A stretch of DNA of 64,000 nucleotides from Phytoseiulus persimilis. Taxonomy: Eukaryota; Arthropoda; Arachnida; Mesostigmata; Phytoseiidae. Of the stretch, positions 61,276 to 64,000 are shown one piece after another (position 1 is the first letter of the stretch; each line of letters starts with the position of its first letter). Made by a program: the position numbers and the translations under genes. Location: the NCBI GenBank assembly GCA_037576195.1, contig CM075102.1, positions 35,894,745 through 35,958,744 of the forward strand, given 5' to 3'. The notes below the pieces were generated by a model. It saw only the letters and a program-made list of their open reading frames with translations. It was not told the origin of the DNA and searched no databases.

Positions 61276-64000
61276 TGCTCACTCCGATCGACAAGGTGGT
61301 CTGCGTGTTTCTGTAACTCCTCCGTAAATTCGGTTTCAATTTGTCCTCCCTTGACGTAATCCGCATTTCCCGATCCGCCTGCGGGTCCGTCGCGCCGCAT
61401 CCAACAACAAACCACAATCGATCTCCCTCTCTGTCTTTTTCTCCCGACGTACTTGGAGCTATGCTGAGAACCGTTCTATGTGTGACTCGTCGCCACTGCT
61501 GTGTCAGTCGTGGTGACCGTAGCTGTTGTGATGTATCGATCCAGCGGGGAATCTCCTCAGCACTCTGTTTCGTTGTCGTTGCTGCCGGCGTGACGCGTCC
61601 TCGCCGCTTGTTTCATCAGCAGAAACTAAACCAAAGTCAGCTGGGGACTTTTCTCGTTTCGCGATAGGCCGGGAAACAAAGCTTTCATCAATAAATGCAC
61701 CATCCACTCGCTGGGGCGCCACACGACCTCTTCGTCGAACAACAATCGGCGACAACTTCGAGGATAATCCGACGCGTACTGAATTCGCGACATGATCCAA
61801 GAGTTCGGAGAATTCTTAGAAAATCACTGCGAGCGAAGAAGTCCCACCTTCCTGGCCTAATCGTCATCTCCCGATGACGGTGCCCTCATTCCCTTTCTGG
61901 TCGAGCAGGTCGAGAAAATCACTGAAAACTCCATTCTCGGCTCGCCGAATCAACGCGGAGTCCAGCTCCGGCCCTCTTCTGGAATTCAGTTCTCTCTATC
62001 GTCTGTTCTGGAAACTTCGATGAAAGGCTGGAAACATACACCACGACGATGATATCCACATCACAGCAAAGCGTGGCACGCGATACATCCTGTTGATTCT
62101 CTTCGGGAGTGAGATCAAAATTCAAGTGCGGATGAAGCGTCTTCTATAAGGCCCAGCACACGCGCCCATTGAGACGTATCTTGATTCGGAAGTGACCATG
62201 TTGTAGAATAAACTTGCGTTCGCTGGTCTGAATCATTTTGGAGTCGTTGTTCCCCCATTTATGTCTCCACTGATTGACCTGGTAGTGCAAGCGGCTGGCA
62301 TCCTCGCTTGTGTTTTCTTCCCGGGTTGTGGAGCCCTGCACGCACTGCAAGGATCACTGATTCTCGTGAACCCATTGCTTCATGTCCTCCTGCCACTGCA
62401 AACTAAGTAATCATCAGCGCAGCCACTCTTCGAATCCATTTCTCCACGAGAGTAATAAACGGTAAATAAGTAAACTTTCTTTGTCTGAATGAGTCGTGAC
62501 ACCGCCTGTTGGTACCTCACGAGACAGTGTTGCGACTCGGAGTAGTTTGAACAAGTGAAGCAACCTTGCGCCAGCGAGTGGAACCATCGTCAAACGCTTA
62601 TCTTGTGTGATTCATCATCGTCGTTCTGAAGGATACATGCGGACAAGATCTCCAACAGTACGGAGTGAAGCCGAACCTCAGCATCAGCGTCGATCATCTT
62701 GTCCTAAGCACTAGCTGAAGCGGATACGACTGCTCGAATTCTCTTGTGAAACTTCCAGCCGCTTCGATCGTTCCCATGGGAATGAGTGTGCAACACAATG
62801 ACTCTTTCCCGGATTTTCAGTGCTGGGTATGCTGTTCGTTATCATGTGCAAAACTCTGAGTCTCCCCCGCAAAGCGTATACCGGACCTTCTCCAGGGTTC
62901 ACAGTTACGCTTCTCTCGTTCTATTCCTCGAAGAGTCGCAGCTGTGAATGTTTGTCGAGCCTAGGGGCTCATCTAAGTCATCCGGATACTCTTCCAATCA
63001 CCAGTAGAGGCGGTGGTCCTTGATATCGTTTGACAGTACAGCCACCCACTGGTGAGGAGTGAGAGGCGATCCAACTTTGCGGACGATTTTCCATTGAAAT
63101 TTCGGAACAGGTCGACAATGTTCCGTCCGCCGGGTGATGATTCGAATACCTATTACCTAATTGAAGTTAGGCCTGACGGCTTTCTACCGTATCGAGACGA
63201 TCTCCAACTAGGGGGACAATACGGAATGAGCTCAGGGTCCGCGTATGGGCCCTCTTAGCTTCGAGTTCGGGTCGCGCGAATCCTCCCTCCCTGCTGAAGC
63301 GAGCTTGTTTCTTCAAGTGGAAGCAATGTGGGGGGAGAAAATCGAGGCTTCCGCCTTCCCAACAATAGGTCGCTAACACAGTTTACCGTGAGATGTCCTC
63401 TCAACGATACCTCTGAGTTTCAAATCAACGCGGACTTCTCTCCTCCGCTTGTCGTCTGCCCTCTCCTTCGAATTCGCCGGGTAGTCCGCCATATTGTGTG
63501 GTCACTTATCCCAGACTAGACTGAAAGCTCGATCGGCATCAGCTGATTCCAGGAACGAGCCCGAACAATCCTAACATTCAGTCCGTTCAGTCTTCTTCGG
63601 AAGCTATTCAAGTTCTCTCCGTGCTCGCGCATCCTACACCGAGTGAGTATCAATACGTGCTCGTGCTCTGAGTCGATATCGGAGCTCGCCGTGTTGTGAA
63701 GACAATCGGAGACGTCAACAGACGTCCGAATGAGTCGGAGCGATCATGCTCGTTCCTGTCGGCAGTGCGACTGACGGTTGAACCCTGGATGAACCCATCG
63801 GCCGTGAAATCTCTTGTAACATCGGGACGCGAAAATTTTCAGCTCGAGGAAACTTGGAAATCGGGAAAATTGCTGATAAGGCTTCAGCTTCGTGTATCGG
63901 ATGTCGTCAGCTAACTTAGCGTCTCCGTCGACCGTCATCGACGGTTTGACACCCACAGGTCCCGAAGAATGGGCAAATATGAACACGTTGGACGAACCAA

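Larger units (their letters stand above)
53330..64000. other. Interval without a recognised gene
   Basis: Upstream of patched up to the window end. The nearest part should hold the patched promoter. Beyond that I see only unassigned exon-like pieces on the minus strand (54.82-55.13 kb; 58.15-58.67 kb), a candidate RNA terminator at 56.2 kb, G-rich and tetranucleotide tracts, and near 63.95 kb a stretch following a CACAG acceptor that may be the first part of an exon cut by the window edge. Confidence 0.45.

Noticed and set aside
1-64000. CRISPR arrays, bacterial operons, phage or viral genes, reverse transcriptases and transposases
   Set aside because: None was seen; gene structure is that of an animal nuclear genome.

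Overview
The window is eukaryotic nuclear DNA. The recognisable genes are split by short GT-AG introns (72-139 bases in LARS1), the proteins are animal proteins, and polyadenylation signals replace operon-style spacing. The hedgehog receptor Patched here shares C-tail motifs with the Drosophila protein, and the base composition is roughly balanced. An arthropod with a compact genome fits; a mesostigmatid or phytoseiid-type mite is my guess only, since no diagnostic sequence was searched.

Layout. 1-6.88 kb has no recognised gene, only exon-like islands and GCN-type repeats. 6.9-16.2 kb is a tight cluster: cytosolic leucyl-tRNA synthetase (LARS1, minus strand, 9 exons), then head to head with it PITHD1 (plus strand, 4 exons), whose first intron holds an intronless mitochondrial leucyl-tRNA synthetase (LARS2, plus strand). 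The two unrelated-origin enzymes that charge leucine tRNAs in cytosol and mitochondrion therefore sit under 1.5 kb apart. 19.6-22.8 kb carries an SLC18B1-like transporter of the major facilitator superfamily (minus, 8 exons). 22.8-31.7 kb has no gene I can support. 31.8-35.4 kb is a single-pass receptor with two fibronectin III-like domains and a tyrosine-kinase-like domain that has lost its catalytic residues (plus, 9 exons). 37.2-53.3 kb is patched (minus, 8 exons, two introns over 3 kb), convergent with the pseudokinase receptor. 53.3-64 kb has only unassigned exon-like pieces.

The gene models were built by hand from frame, splice signals and family similarity; every phase was checked and the predicted lengths are 1216 aa (LARS1), 849 (LARS2), 220 (PITHD1), 441 (SLC18B1-like), 645 (receptor pseudokinase) and 1332 (Patched). 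Most other open frames in the window are of a size expected by chance.

I found no wholly new system. The most interesting points are the nested LARS1/PITHD1/LARS2 arrangement, the dead receptor kinase, the loss of the paired acidic residues in transmembrane helix 4 of Patched, and two apparent GC-AG introns.
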